Below are positions 28,801 through 35,925 of a stretch of DNA of 43,862 nt, in pieces. Position 1 is the stretch's first letter. Every line of letters starts with the position of its first letter. Below the pieces are notes generated by a model. The model searched no databases and was not told the DNA's origin. It saw only the letters and a program-made list of their open reading frames with translations. This stretch comes from Denitromonas iodatirespirans (GTDB taxonomy: Bacteria > Pseudomonadota > Gammaproteobacteria > Burkholderiales > Rhodocyclaceae): assembly GCF_018524365.1 (NCBI RefSeq), contig NZ_JAEKFT010000035.1:1-43862 (forward strand). Direction: 5' to 3'. The translations under genes and the position numbers were made by a program.

Positions 28801-29191
28801 CATGGAAGACCCGTCGCGCACCATCGGCAGCCTGCGCGCGCTCAAGGCGCTGGGGCTGGTGCTGTCGATCGACGATTTCGGCACCGGCTACTCCTCGCTG
28901 GCCTATCTCAAGCTGCTGCCGATCGACCGCCTCAAGCTCGATCGCACCTTCGTCACCGATATCGAAACCGACCCCAACGACGCGGCCATCTGCGCCGCCA
29001 CCATCCGGCTGGCCCACACCCTGGGCCTGAGCGTGGTGGCCGAGGGGGTGGAGACCCAGGCCCAGGCCGCCTATCTGGCCGGGCTCGAATGCGACGAGAT
29101 GCAGGGCTACTACTACGCCCGGCCGCTGCCCGAGGCCGAGGCGCGGCATTTCATCGTCCACGGACTGAACTGCGGCGAGCCGATGATCTGA
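25820..29191 (+). CDS. Five-PAS GGDEF-EAL c-di-GMP turnover protein
   Basis: A 1123-residue protein. One N-terminal membrane helix (about 11-33) leads to five consecutive PAS_7-type domains beginning near residues 45, 173, 307, 432 and 563. Domains 1, 3 and 5 share NAERGEYG, while 2 and 4 share RRGEYGPGDP or IRGEYGPGDP plus NGRTHL. The GGDEF domain has an intact PGGDEF (about 768) with RESD at inhibitory-site spacing. The EAL domain keeps GFEALIRW, NLSARQL, EITES, DDFGTGYSS, KLDRTF and AEGVET, so both cyclase and phosphodiesterase sites look competent. ATG at 25820 is preferred to a TTG two codons earlier; no strong ribosome site is visible. The PAS ligands are unknown. Confidence 0.94.
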   Translation: MRTAVCLGGGVSALVLSSVMLSLGVVALLWAISRGHALHAARARCARLETILNHLPAGVTLVDERLDLVEHNPAFGRLLDLPDALLADGQLTLEKVLRFNAERGEYGVGPVDQEVERRLRDRTGRKPFRYQRVRHDGMVLEIQGTPLPDGGLVTIFSDVTDRHQAEAALARESFDLQTILDHLPQGLSVFDDQLRLRRWNRVFLDVLELPESAVYEGVPFEELIMYPARRGEYGPGDPAELVRQRKALALEFQPHRIERTRPNGRTHLIEGMPMQRDGRTVGFVASYTDITERKRDEEVLRAKHDVLQTLVDNIPCGVTVIDADLRLALFNDLVLDLVGFPRALAEQRPHFSEVIRFNAERGEYGEVDVDAKVAKMVALAQHPVPHSLERTRANGQVLEVRGVPLPGGGFVSVYTDITERRRMETALQRRSAYLQAILDQLPQGISVFDENLRLKHWNDKFIDVLELPDAAVRPDASFEELIRIPAIRGEYGPGDPEAQVRERRDKALRFEHHRFTRSRPNGRTHLVEGQPMTVDGVAVGFITTYTDITDHMQVEQELRTRNAVFRTLVDNIPGGVSLFDGELNLVAANDAFRRLLEFPEAVLARTPVTLESLYRFNAERGEYGPCDVEAKVKELLERAARFEPHQFERTRPNGTVLEVRGLPLPGGGFVTIYTDVTEHKRAMEAIERLAHQDALTGLDNRYTLESRLDQSIADARRNGRKLALMFIDMDNFKAINDSLGHAVGDEFLKAIAQRLRASARESDIVARPGGDEFVLALTNIAAVSSAVRVVTELFEALAEPVTVGGQQITPSASVGIAVFPDDGEDRVALMKHADIAMYSAKSAGRDGYRFFDAAMTEAADERLRLEADLRQALKRGEFVLHFQPKIASPSKRVVGFEALIRWLRPDGTLIAPGRFIPLAEETGLIGAIGEWAMHTACQTLRRWREAGLCNLSMSVNLSARQLRNPALIVQVKRALAESGIPPGLLEFEITESVAMEDPSRTIGSLRALKALGLVLSIDDFGTGYSSLAYLKLLPIDRLKLDRTFVTDIETDPNDAAICAATIRLAHTLGLSVVAEGVETQAQAAYLAGLECDEMQGYYYARPLPEAEARHFIVHGLNCGEPMI

Positions 29192-29226
29192 TCGCCGGGC
29201 CGCCGGCAGGTGCCGGCGCGCCCCGG

Positions 29227-30396
29227 CTAGATCGCCGACTCGGCCGTCGGCCCCAGGCCCAGCCGACCGCTCAGCCGGGCGATCAGGGCCTGCATGCCCG
29301 ACGGCGTGAGCTCGGGCGCACCGACCAGGACATCGGCGGCACGCCGCGCGGGGCCGGCCAGACCGAGGGCGGCGCAGGCGGTATACACGGCGAACACATT
29401 GCGTTGCGGCAGGCCCAGGTGCCCGGCCAGTTCGAGCAGCGGCTGCGGGTGGTCGAGCCACAGCGCGGCGATGCGCAGCGCATGCGGCAGCGGCGCCAGG
29501 GCGTTGAGATCGGGCCAGTGCTTCAGATACACCGGCTGGTCGAGCGGGGTGCCGTGCGGCACCCGGCCGCGGGCGGTCCACAGCGCCACTTTCCACAGCA
29601 GCGCGTCGCGCCGCGTGCCGTCCGCGGCGGCGTCGACGTCGGCCGGGCGCAGGCGCACCTCGCTGTCGCTCAGACCGACCACACACAGCGAGCGCAGGGC
29701 GCGGTCGGCCATGTCGACACGGACCACGCCATTGCCGGGCGGCACGATCCAGGTGCCCCAGACGCCGCTCAAGGCGACGGCCCGGCCGTCGGCATCGGCC
29801 TGCGCGGCCGCCCGCTGCAGATGGCCTTGCAGGAAATCGTCGGGGGCATACCAGGCGCGTGCCCAGGCGCCGGGGTCGTCGGGCGGGACATCCTGGGCCA
29901 AGCCGACCAGCTGGCTGGTGCTTTTATCCTCGAGCGCGGCGACGCTGGCGGCGACGGGCGCGGCGGGCGGTGCGGTGCACACCGACTCGGCCACCGGATC
30001 GTCGCTCAGGCGCAGCCGCCGGCGCACGCTGAGCAGGGCCCGGGCCATGCCGCGGGCGCGCAGCGGCTTGCGCACGAACAGCGCTTCGTTGGTGTGATTG
30101 ACGCTCAATTCGATGATCGGCACATTCGGCCAGCGCAGGCGGGCGTCATGCAGCCGGCGGGTGGCATCGCCACGGTCCAGGTCGATCAGGATGGCTTGGG
30201 CGCGCGGCGCCTCGACCAGCACGCAGCGCGATTTGAGGCCGACGCGGAAGAACTCGCGCAGCATGTCGTGGGAGCGCTCGTCCATCCACGGGGCGGCAAT
30301 CTTGACCGGGTCGGGCATCGGTGCGCGGTCGGCGGGTGTGTCGTCAAAGGCATCCATGGGGCGCAGTCCAGGCTGGGAGAAAGAGTCCATTGTCAT
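29227..30396 (-). CDS. Receiver-like N-terminal protein of unknown function
   Basis: A 389-residue soluble protein. Residues about 45-135 resemble a degenerate response-regulator receiver: AQAILIDLDRGDA followed by VPIIELS and FVRKPLRARGMA, the Lys-Pro pair occupying the usual position. A variable Ala-rich linker follows. The C-terminal half contains WGTWIVPPGNG, YLKHWPDLNALAPLPHALRIAALW and LPQRNVFAVYTACAALGL, a winged-helix-like end seen in uncharacterised betaproteobacterial proteins. The phosphoacceptor context is atypical, so phosphorylation is doubtful. It lies 48 nt downstream of the TIR-CHAT gene on the same strand. A perfect 13-bp inverted repeat covers the start codon; the Met codon at 30390 or one about 14 codons in could be the true start. 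Confidence 0.7.
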   Translation of the reverse strand: MTMDSFSQPGLRPMDAFDDTPADRAPMPDPVKIAAPWMDERSHDMLREFFRVGLKSRCVLVEAPRAQAILIDLDRGDATRRLHDARLRWPNVPIIELSVNHTNEALFVRKPLRARGMARALLSVRRRLRLSDDPVAESVCTAPPAAPVAASVAALEDKSTSQLVGLAQDVPPDDPGAWARAWYAPDDFLQGHLQRAAAQADADGRAVALSGVWGTWIVPPGNGVVRVDMADRALRSLCVVGLSDSEVRLRPADVDAAADGTRRDALLWKVALWTARGRVPHGTPLDQPVYLKHWPDLNALAPLPHALRIAALWLDHPQPLLELAGHLGLPQRNVFAVYTACAALGLAGPARRAADVLVGAPELTPSGMQALIARLSGRLGLGPTAESAI

Positions 30397-30421
30397 TAAA
30401 ACGACTTGATGACAATGGACT
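30384..30421 (-). repeat. Perfect 13-bp inverted repeat spanning a start codon
   Basis: AGTCCATTGTCAT at 30384-30396 and its exact complement ATGACAATGGACT at 30409-30421 flank a 12-nt spacer. On the minus strand, the ATG of the receiver-like gene lies at the first base of the 3' arm. In mRNA this would form a hairpin that buries the start codon; in DNA it could be a dimeric operator. It lacks a T-run, so it is not an intrinsic terminator. Confidence 0.85.
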
Positions 30422-30444
30422 TTAGCCCGGGATGCGCCCTGGCG

Positions 30445-33111
30445 CTACCGTCGCGCCGGCGGGAGCACCAGCACCTGCCCCGGATGAATGCGGTCCGGGT
30501 CGTCGATGCGCTGCGCGTTGTGGCGCTGGATGTGGCGCCACAGCTGCGGGTCGCCATAAATGCGCGCGGCGATGCGCCACAGCGAATCGCCTGGCTGCAC
30601 ATGGTAGTCCAGCGCATTGGCGCCGGTGCTCTGGCTCAGCGGCACCCACAGCACCTGGCCGACGCGCAGTCGGTCCGGGTTGCGGATCGGCTCGCCGCGG
30701 GCCACGCCCAGTTCGATGGCGCCGTTGTGGGTGCGCACCAGCCGCGGCCAGTTGCCGCCGTCGCCAGTGAGGCGGCGGGCGATGCCCCACAGCGTGTCGC
30801 CGCGGCGCACGGTGTAGCCCATGCGCGGCTCGGACGGGCCGGCCGCGGCGGTGACCATGTCCTCCCCGCCGAGAATGAGGCCCCGGAGCGCCGGATTGCG
30901 TTCGATGGCCGCGGCGAGCGCGGCGCGCCCGTCCGGCAGCTTGTCCCGGATGGCCGCCCGAACGGCCGGGTCCGGCGCGAGGGTGGCAATCGCCCCGGCG
31001 AGTTCGGACACCCGTGCCTCGTCGCCGGCGATCATCGCGGTTTCCGAGCGCTTCATCAGCGCTTCGAGCAGTTGCCGGCGGGCGTCTTCCGCAGCCACGC
31101 TGGTTGCCGTGAATTCGTCCGGCGTCGGCATCGACTGCAGGCGCGTCAATGCCGCCTCGACCTCGTTGTTGTCCAGTTGCCGGGCGATCTCGGCATAGGC
31201 CGCGCGGCGCGCCTCGGGAGAGTCCGCGGTGGGCGCCGCCGACGGGGTTTCCGGTTCGCTGTCGGGGGCGGTGTCCTTGCCCACCGGCGCCGGCGCGGGC
31301 TGGACCGGCGGTGCCGAGCCGGCCAGCTCGCCGCTCATGTCGCCGACCTGCTCGCGCACGGCGGTGCCGAACAGCCACCAGCCGCCGGCCCCCAGCAGCA
31401 CCAGGCCGATTGCCCCGGCGATCAGCGCGCCGCGGCCGCGCCGTGCCACCGGCGGGGTGGCCTGCGGCGCTGGCGCCGTAGGCGCTGAAGGCGGAGGCGG
31501 CGGGGGGGCTTCGGCGGGCGGCGCGGCGGCCGGGGCGCTCAGATCGAACAGGCGCCCGTCCGGCGTGCGCATGTGCAGCGCCGGGGCGCCCCAGGCCACC
31601 GCTTCGCCGCGGGCATAGAGAAAGGCGCGCGCCGAGTTGAGCGCGGCGTCGACCGGCTGGCCGGCCGCCAGATAGCGGTAGAAATGGCGCGCCAACGCCA
31701 CCGCGACCGCGTCGGGCACCGGGAACTGCATGGCGATGACGGCCGGCAGGCCGCGCCGGATCAGGCCCTGCGCCATGCCGCCGAAGGGGTCGCGCGCCGA
31801 TACCGTGGCGCCCATGCAGCTGTTGAGGAACACCAGGCGCAGCGTGCCCAGGTGGTTGCGCAGCAAGACCCCGAGCTGACGGCCGCTGACCGGCGCGCTG
31901 CGGCCGGGCTCGGTGTCGGATTCGAGCATCAGCACGCCGTCGTCGCCGACGAAATCGCCATGGCCGATCAGGTGCAGCACATGCGGCCGGGTGGCGAGCA
32001 GGGCGTCGTCGAGGCGCTCCAGGCTGGCGTGGTCCACATGATGGGTTTCGATCACGCCGGTCGTGCACAGCTCGGCCAGGGCGCGGTCGAGCTGGGCCAG
32101 CTCGGCGCCGACCGCCAGTTCGGGCCGGTCGGTCGGCGTGGCCACGGCCACCAGCAGGCGCAGCGGCGGGGTGACGGTGAGCGTCGGCGCGGCCGCGTCC
32201 ACATCCAGCCAGCGCACTACCGGCTTCATGCGGTCGGAGCACAGGAAGTCGTCATGGCGCGGGCTGTAGAGGAATTCCCAGGGCAGGCGCGCCAGCTCGG
32301 GGGCGTCGGTGGTGTTGATGACGATGCGCACGCCGTCGCCGCGCTGCGGGTCGATGCCGCGCAGGCTGGCGTCGAGGCAGGCGCCCAGCGGCGAGTCGAA
32401 CAGCGCGGCATACAGCGCCTGGCCGATCTGGCGCGCGTTGGCGTCGGCCGGCAGCAGCGCGTCGAGGGCAGTGTCGCTCTGGGCGCGGCGGGCGGAGCCT
32501 TCGATGGCGCCGGCGCCCTGCCACAGCGTGTGTTCGAGCGCGGCCGGGTCGAGCGCCATGGCCGCGGCGGCATGCGCGCCGGCGGGTGATTCGGGCACGG
32601 CCAGCGAATAGGCGCCGGCCGGGTCGCGGCCGAAGCGCAGTTGCACCGAGCGGTAGCGCACCCGCCCGGCGTCTACCGTCGGGGCGGCTTCGGGTTCGGG
32701 CTCGACGGCCGTCTGCTGGCGTACGCGGTCCTGCACTTCGAGCACCACTTCGGCGCTGAGGTTGCCTTCGGGCTGCATCAGCGTCAGCGCGCGCAGGTAG
32801 GCGGGGATGGTGTCGAGCGGGGTGGGCGCGACCATCACCGGCAGTACATGCCAGCCCGGCGTCGGCCACTTTCGGCTGGCGATCTTCAGTTCGGTACGGG
32901 TGTAGTGGCCGTCGGCCACGGCGGCCGGCGAGACCAGGAAGATGAACAGCTCGCAGTCGGCGATGGCCTGGCGGATGCGGTCATCGTAGCTGGCGCCGGC
33001 GGGCAGGTCTTCGCGGTCGAAGAACACTTCGTGCCCCGCCGCCTGCAGCCGGCAGCACAGGTCGTCGGCGATGCTGCGGTAGTCCGAAGCGTAGGACAGG
33101 AAGAGGTTCAA
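30445..33111 (-). CDS. TIR-CHAT-transmembrane-LysM-LysM fusion protein
   Basis: An 888-residue multidomain protein. The N-terminal TIR domain (about 1-110) shows LFLSYASDYRSIADDLC, EVFFDREDL and TRTELKIAS, whose Glu is at the expected NADase position. A CHAT (caspase-like) protease region spans about 190-540 with the catalytic pair in LIGHGDFVG (His near 381) and LNSCMGA (Cys near 431). A Pro-rich stretch and one membrane helix (about 560-580) follow, then a 180-residue helical spacer and two LysM domains near 763-818 and 834-886 (VRRGDTLWGIARRL; VQPGDSLWRIAARI). TIR and CHAT should be cytosolic and LysM periplasmic on peptidoglycan. The start is TTG; TATACT at 33146-33141 is a candidate -10. 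Function is inferred, not known. Confidence 0.9.
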   Translation of the reverse strand: MNLFLSYASDYRSIADDLCCRLQAAGHEVFFDREDLPAGASYDDRIRQAIADCELFIFLVSPAAVADGHYTRTELKIASRKWPTPGWHVLPVMVAPTPLDTIPAYLRALTLMQPEGNLSAEVVLEVQDRVRQQTAVEPEPEAAPTVDAGRVRYRSVQLRFGRDPAGAYSLAVPESPAGAHAAAAMALDPAALEHTLWQGAGAIEGSARRAQSDTALDALLPADANARQIGQALYAALFDSPLGACLDASLRGIDPQRGDGVRIVINTTDAPELARLPWEFLYSPRHDDFLCSDRMKPVVRWLDVDAAAPTLTVTPPLRLLVAVATPTDRPELAVGAELAQLDRALAELCTTGVIETHHVDHASLERLDDALLATRPHVLHLIGHGDFVGDDGVLMLESDTEPGRSAPVSGRQLGVLLRNHLGTLRLVFLNSCMGATVSARDPFGGMAQGLIRRGLPAVIAMQFPVPDAVAVALARHFYRYLAAGQPVDAALNSARAFLYARGEAVAWGAPALHMRTPDGRLFDLSAPAAAPPAEAPPPPPPSAPTAPAPQATPPVARRGRGALIAGAIGLVLLGAGGWWLFGTAVREQVGDMSGELAGSAPPVQPAPAPVGKDTAPDSEPETPSAAPTADSPEARRAAYAEIARQLDNNEVEAALTRLQSMPTPDEFTATSVAAEDARRQLLEALMKRSETAMIAGDEARVSELAGAIATLAPDPAVRAAIRDKLPDGRAALAAAIERNPALRGLILGGEDMVTAAAGPSEPRMGYTVRRGDTLWGIARRLTGDGGNWPRLVRTHNGAIELGVARGEPIRNPDRLRVGQVLWVPLSQSTGANALDYHVQPGDSLWRIAARIYGDPQLWRHIQRHNAQRIDDPDRIHPGQVLVLPPARR

Positions 33112-33140
33112 CGGCGGTCTCGGGCAGCGGGGCTTCCTTG

Positions 33141-33146
33141 AGTATA
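33141..33146 (-). promoter_or_regulatory. Candidate -10 element for the TIR-CHAT gene
   Basis: TATACT on the minus strand lies 30 nt before the TTG start, after the terminator of the preceding gene. No convincing -35 is found at 17 bp, so the promoter may be weak or activator-dependent. Confidence 0.4.
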
Positions 33147-33172
33147 GTCAGCCGATGACACCGTGCTGCCGC

Positions 33173-33201
33173 GAAAAAAGCCACGCGCAGAAGCGCGTGG
33201 C
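33173..33201 (-). terminator. Rho-independent terminator after the glycerophosphodiesterase gene
   Basis: On the minus strand GCCACGCGC pairs with GCGCGTGGC around a 4-nt loop, followed by six T. It starts 19 nt beyond the stop at 33220 and isolates that gene from the TIR-CHAT unit. Confidence 0.92.
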
Positions 33202-33219
33202 CCAAGGGGATGTCGACGC

Positions 33220-34503
33220 TCAGCGGGACATGCAATTGGCGTAGTAGGTGACCGTGGCCGGCCAGTCGGAGAACACGCCGATCACGCCCACCTTGCGCGC
33301 CAGTACGTCGAGCAGGCGGTAGGTGTCGCCCGGCCCGTCGATGGCACCGGTGATGCTCTGGTAGTACCAGCCGCCACCGTCGGTGAGGGTGCCGGAGCGC
33401 TCCAGCGTCCAGGTGATGATGTCCAGCCCGGCGGCCCGGGCGGCGCGCGCATAGGCCGAGGGCACGATTCGGTCATTGCCGTCGAGCGTGACCAGGGCCC
33501 ACAGCGGCGGGGCGACGATGTTCACCCCCTGGCGGGCCAGCGTGGGCAATTTGTCGATGGCGGCAGGCATGTCGGCGGCGCTGTCGACGCTCTCCAGGAA
33601 CACCGCCTGGCGGCCGAAGCGCGGCGTGTGGCGCACCCAATACAGCACGTCGTCGAGCTTGAAGGACTGCGGCCACACCTGGCGCGGCGAGACGCCCATT
33701 TCGACATACTCGTCGATCATCTGCTGCGCGTAGTCGGCCTGCGTGTAGTCGCCCTGGAAGGGCATCGGCACGCTGGCTTCCTTCAGCTCGGGCGTCATGC
33801 CGACGCCGAGCTGGCGGAACAGGGCGATGCTTTCTTTGTGGGCCATCAGCGTGCCGGTGGCGGCGTACAACTCGGTGCGCCAGGACGGCGTGCCTTTCAT
33901 GTAGTCCTCCACCGTCGTCGCCATCGGGTTGGCGCCGTCCATCTTGCCCTTGAGCTGGCGGAACTCGGCCAGCGTGATGTCGCTGGTGCAGCAGCGTGCC
34001 TGGGCCGGCGTGCCGGTGGCCGGGTCGGCCGGGGTGAAAGGCACCGAGCACTTGGCGGCCAGTTCGGGGATCGCGAGGATGTTGGTGGTGGTGTGCAGGT
34101 CGCACTGCGAGTGGCGGCACACCAGCTCGCGGTCCTGGGTGAAGGTCACGTCGCATTCGACGATGCCGGCGCCCTGGCGCGCGGCGGCGATGTAGGACTC
34201 GCGCGTGTGCTCGGGGAACTGCAGCGCCGCGCCGCGATGGCCGATGGAAAAGGCGGTCGGGCGCTGGGGACGGTTTTCGCAAGACGCCAGCTTGCGCTTG
34301 AGCGGGCCGTTGTCGAGCTGGTCGATCAGGTAGGCGGGGCGGGGGCCGACCTCGACGGCGACGCGGGCGGGGTGGTCGCGGTGGTCGTGGTGCCGGTCGT
34401 CGCGATCATGGTCATGATCGCGGCCGGCAAGGGCGGTGGTGGACATCAGCACCGCCGCCAGCAAGAGGGCGATGCCGGGCAGGCGGGGTCGGGTGGGCTT
34501 CAT
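33220..34503 (-). CDS. Periplasmic glycerophosphodiester phosphodiesterase family protein
   Basis: A 427-residue secreted enzyme. The signal peptide ([19 protein letters not shown]) is cut near residue 26. Residues 28-44 form a His/Asp/Arg-rich tract. The GDPD barrel follows, with the catalytic [19 protein letters not shown], the metal ligands in [11 protein letters not shown] and the second histidine in LVCRHSQ. It should release an alcohol and glycerol-3-phosphate from glycerophosphodiesters in the periplasm. The barrel carries Cys-rich insertions, as in larger periplasmic GDPDs (for example GlpQ-like enzymes). AGGAGA precedes the ATG. No glp transporter genes are adjacent. A strong terminator follows the gene. 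Confidence 0.9.
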   Translation of the reverse strand: MKPTRPRLPGIALLLAAVLMSTTALAGRDHDHDRDDRHHDHRDHPARVAVEVGPRPAYLIDQLDNGPLKRKLASCENRPQRPTAFSIGHRGAALQFPEHTRESYIAAARQGAGIVECDVTFTQDRELVCRHSQCDLHTTTNILAIPELAAKCSVPFTPADPATGTPAQARCCTSDITLAEFRQLKGKMDGANPMATTVEDYMKGTPSWRTELYAATGTLMAHKESIALFRQLGVGMTPELKEASVPMPFQGDYTQADYAQQMIDEYVEMGVSPRQVWPQSFKLDDVLYWVRHTPRFGRQAVFLESVDSAADMPAAIDKLPTLARQGVNIVAPPLWALVTLDGNDRIVPSAYARAARAAGLDIITWTLERSGTLTDGGGWYYQSITGAIDGPGDTYRLLDVLARKVGVIGVFSDWPATVTYYANCMSR

Positions 34504-34597
34504 GCGGAGTCTCCTGTCGGGGTAGCGCGGGCGGCGCCTCCGGCATGGAAGCAGAGGTGAATGACAAGGGCGTGATGGCGACGATAGGCTGCGTGGT

Positions 34598-35227
34598 CTA
34601 TGGGGCGGCCGGCGACAGCGAGTTGCGTCCGCGCTCGGGGTTGGGCTCGACGACGCGGTGCAGGCGTTCGGAGAGCTGGTCGGCGCCGCCGATGTAGCTG
34701 CCGTCGAGCCAGATCTGCGGCACCGTCACCGGGGTCTTGGGGCCGATGATCGGCTTGACCCGTGCCAGCATCTCGTACAGCGCGCGCGGGTCGCGCACCA
34801 CGTCATGGTAGGTGTAGGCGATGCCGGCCTCGTCCAGGTAGTGCTTGGCACGCTTGCAATGCGGGCAGGTGGCTTTGCCGAAGATGTGGTTGCCGGTCAC
34901 CGCGGTGCGCGCGGCGGCGGCGTCGATCACCGCCTGGGTCAGCACGCCGCGGTTGAGTGCCTGGCCCTGGCTCACCACGCGGCCCGCGACCATCACGATC
35001 GGCGCATGCCAGCCGCCGCGGGCGAGCGGCCGCCACCATTCGGACAGCCAGTCGCGCACGTCCAGCGTGACGGCCACGCCGTCGAGTTCATGCGCCAGGG
35101 TGTCGGCGATCACGTCGCGCGTGAGCGCACATTCGCCGCAGGGGATCTTGACCGCGAAGGGCCCCCAGGCGCCGGCCCAGCGGTAGACCACCACCGCTAC
35201 CGCGTCGTTGTCGGTCGTCGTCGCCAT
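34598..35227 (-). CDS. Two-domain glutaredoxin-fold protein with CGEC and CPHC motifs
   Basis: A 209-residue soluble protein. The C-terminal half is a glutaredoxin domain: [18 protein letters not shown] with a redox pair at Cys121/Cys124, then [18 protein letters not shown], the cis-Pro and glutathione-site pattern. The N-terminal half appears to be a divergent thioredoxin-fold unit with PCGEC (Cys30/Cys33), the segment [11 protein letters not shown] and a later [15 protein letters not shown] that also looks like a cis-Pro strand. GGAGG lies 6 nt before the ATG at 35227, so the 16-residue upstream extension is rejected. The two redox centres may relay electrons within one chain. Its partners are unknown. 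Confidence 0.85.
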   Translation of the reverse strand: MATTTDNDAVAVVVYRWAGAWGPFAVKIPCGECALTRDVIADTLAHELDGVAVTLDVRDWLSEWWRPLARGGWHAPIVMVAGRVVSQGQALNRGVLTQAVIDAAAARTAVTGNHIFGKATCPHCKRAKHYLDEAGIAYTYHDVVRDPRALYEMLARVKPIIGPKTPVTVPQIWLDGSYIGGADQLSERLHRVVEPNPERGRNSLSPAAP

Positions 35228-35366
35228 GCGCTGCCTCCGTGGATGCGTCGTCTCGAAAGAACGGACCGCCGGCACCCGGCAAGGCTTACACCATGGCCCG
35301 AAACGCCCCCGGCCGGCGCGCCTGCACGAGGCGATCCGGCCGGGGTGGTTGGGGCGCTTGAGGCCC

Positions 35367-35573
35367 TCAGTACGCCGGTTTGCTGCCCTCCTGAGGCGTG
35401 CCCGAGGCGGGCGGGGGCGCCGAGGTGTCCGCCGGCGGAGCGCTGTCAGCCGGCGGCGGGGCGCTGTCGGCCGGGCGCGCGGTGTTGGCCGGCGGTTCGG
35501 GGGCTTGCGGTTCGCAGGCCTGCAGCAAGGGCAGGGCCAGCATGGCGAGCAGGGCGACAGATGTGCGTTTCAT
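35367..35573 (-). CDS. Small proline-rich lipoprotein
   Basis: A 68-residue precursor. MKRTSVALLAMLALPLLQAC carries a lipobox (LLQAC, lipidated Cys20), and the mature part is almost entirely Pro, Ala, Ser and Asp, including a repeated ADSAPP. There is no folded domain; it may act as an extended envelope spacer. AGGAG precedes the ATG at 35573. It is the last gene of the EF-hand-MlaC-BON-lipoprotein run, 23 nt after the BON gene. Confidence 0.75.
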   Translation of the reverse strand: MKRTSVALLAMLALPLLQACEPQAPEPPANTARPADSAPPPADSAPPADTSAPPPASGTPQEGSKPAY

Positions 35574-35596
35574 GGTCGGATCTCCTGGGGTCATGG

Positions 35597-35902
35597 CTAT
35601 TTGAGACGGATGTCGTTCTTGACGCTACGCACGCCGGGCACATCGCGGGCCAGCTCGCCGGCCCGCTGGATTTCCTGGCGCGTATCGGCGAAACCCGACA
35701 GCTGCACCTCACCTTTGAAGGTGTCGACGCCGATGTTCAAGGCACTGACGGTCTTGTCCTTGACGAAGGCGCTCTTGACCTTGGTGGTGATGGCGCTGTC
35801 GTCGATGTATTGGCCGGTGCTCTCGCGTGTCGGCGAACCGGCACAGGCGGCCAGCGCCGTGACGAGGGCAAGGACGAGCGTGAGTCGTGGAAGGGTACGC
35901 AT
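35597..35902 (-). CDS. BON-domain lipoprotein
   Basis: A 101-residue precursor with a lipobox (ALAAC, lipidated Cys20) and one BON domain: DDSAITTKVKSAFVKD, then NIGVDTFKGEVQLSGFADTRQE and VPGVRSVKNDIRLK. BON domains bind phospholipid surfaces, and proteins such as OsmY and DolP respond to envelope or osmotic stress. The start ATG at 35902 follows AGGAGAA. The longer open frame upstream is antisense or out-of-frame to mlaC and is rejected. It is co-directional with, and 23 nt from, both neighbours. Confidence 0.9.
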   Translation of the reverse strand: MRTLPRLTLVLALVTALAACAGSPTRESTGQYIDDSAITTKVKSAFVKDKTVSALNIGVDTFKGEVQLSGFADTRQEIQRAGELARDVPGVRSVKNDIRLK

Positions 35903-35925
35903 GATGTTCTCCTGGTGGTTGAGGC

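Noticed and set aside
25763-29686. Minus-strand open frame of 1307 codons opposite the multi-PAS gene
   Set aside because: It is antisense to a gene with clear PAS, GGDEF and EAL motifs. The product is low-complexity in His, Gln, Val and Gly, typical of GC-rich antisense frames.
27694-30399. Plus-strand open frame of 901 codons overlapping the multi-PAS gene and the receiver-like gene
   Set aside because: It is an out-of-frame read of the PAS/GGDEF/EAL region, then antisense to the next gene. The composition is Arg/Gln/Ala-rich, without motifs.
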